Below are positions 45,927 to 46,389 of a stretch of DNA of 46,389 nt, piece by piece. Numbering within the stretch: position 1 is the first letter of the stretch; each line of letters opens with the position of its first letter. Source of the DNA: Armatimonadota bacterium (GTDB taxonomy: Bacteria; Armatimonadota; Armatimonadia; Armatimonadales; Armatimonadaceae); the NCBI GenBank assembly GCA_026392155.1, contig JAPLCP010000049.1, forward strand, positions 1 through 46,389, in the 5' to 3' direction. Below the pieces are notes generated by a model that saw nothing but the letters and a program-made list of their open reading frames with translations, was not told the origin of the DNA and did no database searches. Both the position numbers and the translations under genes were made by a program.

Positions 45927-46376
45927 TCAGGAGCGGCGACGTGGCTGGAGAGCTTCCCCACACTGGCGCAGAAAGGCCAGAAGCCCACCGAGGAGCGCCC
46001 CGTGGATCGTCGAGACCCAGAGAGCCAGCAGGAGCCCCGCGCCCGCCCCCACGGTGAGAACGTTGTAGACCAGGTCCAAGATAAAGAACGCCAGCCCTCC
46101 ATAGACAGCCGCGCGCCGTGGTGACCACTTCTGGAGAAAAATAAAAGCCCCCAGAGGTAGGCAGGCATTGATCACCAAGGGGCTCTGGGCCGCCGCAGGG
46201 AGAGGAAGGCGCAGAAAGGCGCACATCATCTCCAGAAGAAGCGGGCTCAAGAAGACCGCCAGGCTCATTCCTAGCCCGACGCGAGCCGCTTTCCGCCGCT
46301 CGGATGCCGCACAGAATCCCGTGATCGCTCCGAGTAGTGCATAAAGAAGCCACGCGTTCTGCTGCCCAATTACCAT
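45927..46376 (-). CDS. Small multi-pass membrane protein of unknown function
   Basis: This protein has 149 residues from the ATG at 46376; the frame remains open to the window edge, so the true start may be further upstream. It has four to five hydrophobic segments, for example WLLYALLGAITGFCAAS, LGMSLAVFLSPLLLEMMCAF, AAVYGGLAFFILDLVYNVL and AGLLLALWVSTIHGALLGGLLAF, and a basic C-terminus (ALQPRRRS). It shows no recognisable family signature and does not look like AtpI. It precedes atpD in the same direction with a promoter in between. Confidence 0.55.
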   Translation of the reverse strand: MVIGQQNAWLLYALLGAITGFCAASERRKAARVGLGMSLAVFLSPLLLEMMCAFLRLPLPAAAQSPLVINACLPLGAFIFLQKWSPRRAAVYGGLAFFILDLVYNVLTVGAGAGLLLALWVSTIHGALLGGLLAFLRQCGEALQPRRRS

Positions 46377-46389
46377 CTCGGGGTTTTGA

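Overview
The window is GC-rich bacterial chromosome from a diderm (Gram-negative-type) organism. Outer-membrane beta-barrel porins, lipobox lipoproteins, Sec and possible Tat signal peptides and an F-type ATPase support this. The gene mix is a stand-alone ARC/Mpa-type AAA ATPase, DUF1343/NamZ, many Ig-like or beta-propeller exoproteins, Gfo/Idh/MocA and RhaI-type sugar genes, and many G/C-rich palindromic repeats. It is best matched by an Armatimonadota-like lineage. That assignment is an inference from gene content, not a measured placement.

Layout. 1-5800: a 5'-truncated RHS/Hint remnant, an M16 peptidase pair (catalytic plus non-catalytic subunit), rodA and a BIG2-type lipoprotein. 5834-7596: a 411-bp DUF559 nuclease cassette with 29-bp inverted repeats, whose reading frame runs without a stop into argG. 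7686-13891: a plus-strand run (deacetylase-like protein, small unknown, DegT aminotransferase, two propeller-like proteins), separated and partly invaded by palindromic repeats. 13876-17746: an ArsR-DUF2087 regulator with a candidate operator, an L-rhamnose isomerase-type enzyme, a small gene bracketed by 62-64 bp inverted repeats, and a Gfo/Idh/MocA oxidoreductase. 17806-21584: a ParB-like gene, a VapBC-type toxin-antitoxin pair, and a decayed tandem duplication of a parB-lipB segment that leaves a chimeric pseudogene upstream of intact lipB.

21585-26267: a nitrogen-acquisition locus of porin, P-II, Amt and porin, with a structured 5' leader and strong hairpin terminators between genes. 26283-28968: NamZ followed by a von Willebrand A protein and a PP2C phosphatase. 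29119-39389 (minus strand): four large exported proteins in a row (Ig-like lipoprotein, PQQ-type propeller lipoprotein, BNR-repeat protein, subtilase-like protein). 39678-42569: a LuxC-like acyl-CoA reductase and an ARC-type AAA ATPase, divergent from one compact promoter. 42633-46376 (minus strand): membrane protein, atpD, a second membrane protein and an APH-fold kinase.

Most unusual: (i) the DUF559 cassette with palindromic ends plus a short related element embedded in a coding sequence nearby, which together look like an autonomous/non-autonomous mobile repeat pair; (ii) other inverted repeat families that bracket single genes, supply Shine-Dalgarno sequences and encode protein tails; (iii) the porin-P-II-Amt-porin locus with a riboswitch-like leader; (iv) a recurrent TANAAT-N6-ATG arrangement that suggests leaderless mRNAs.
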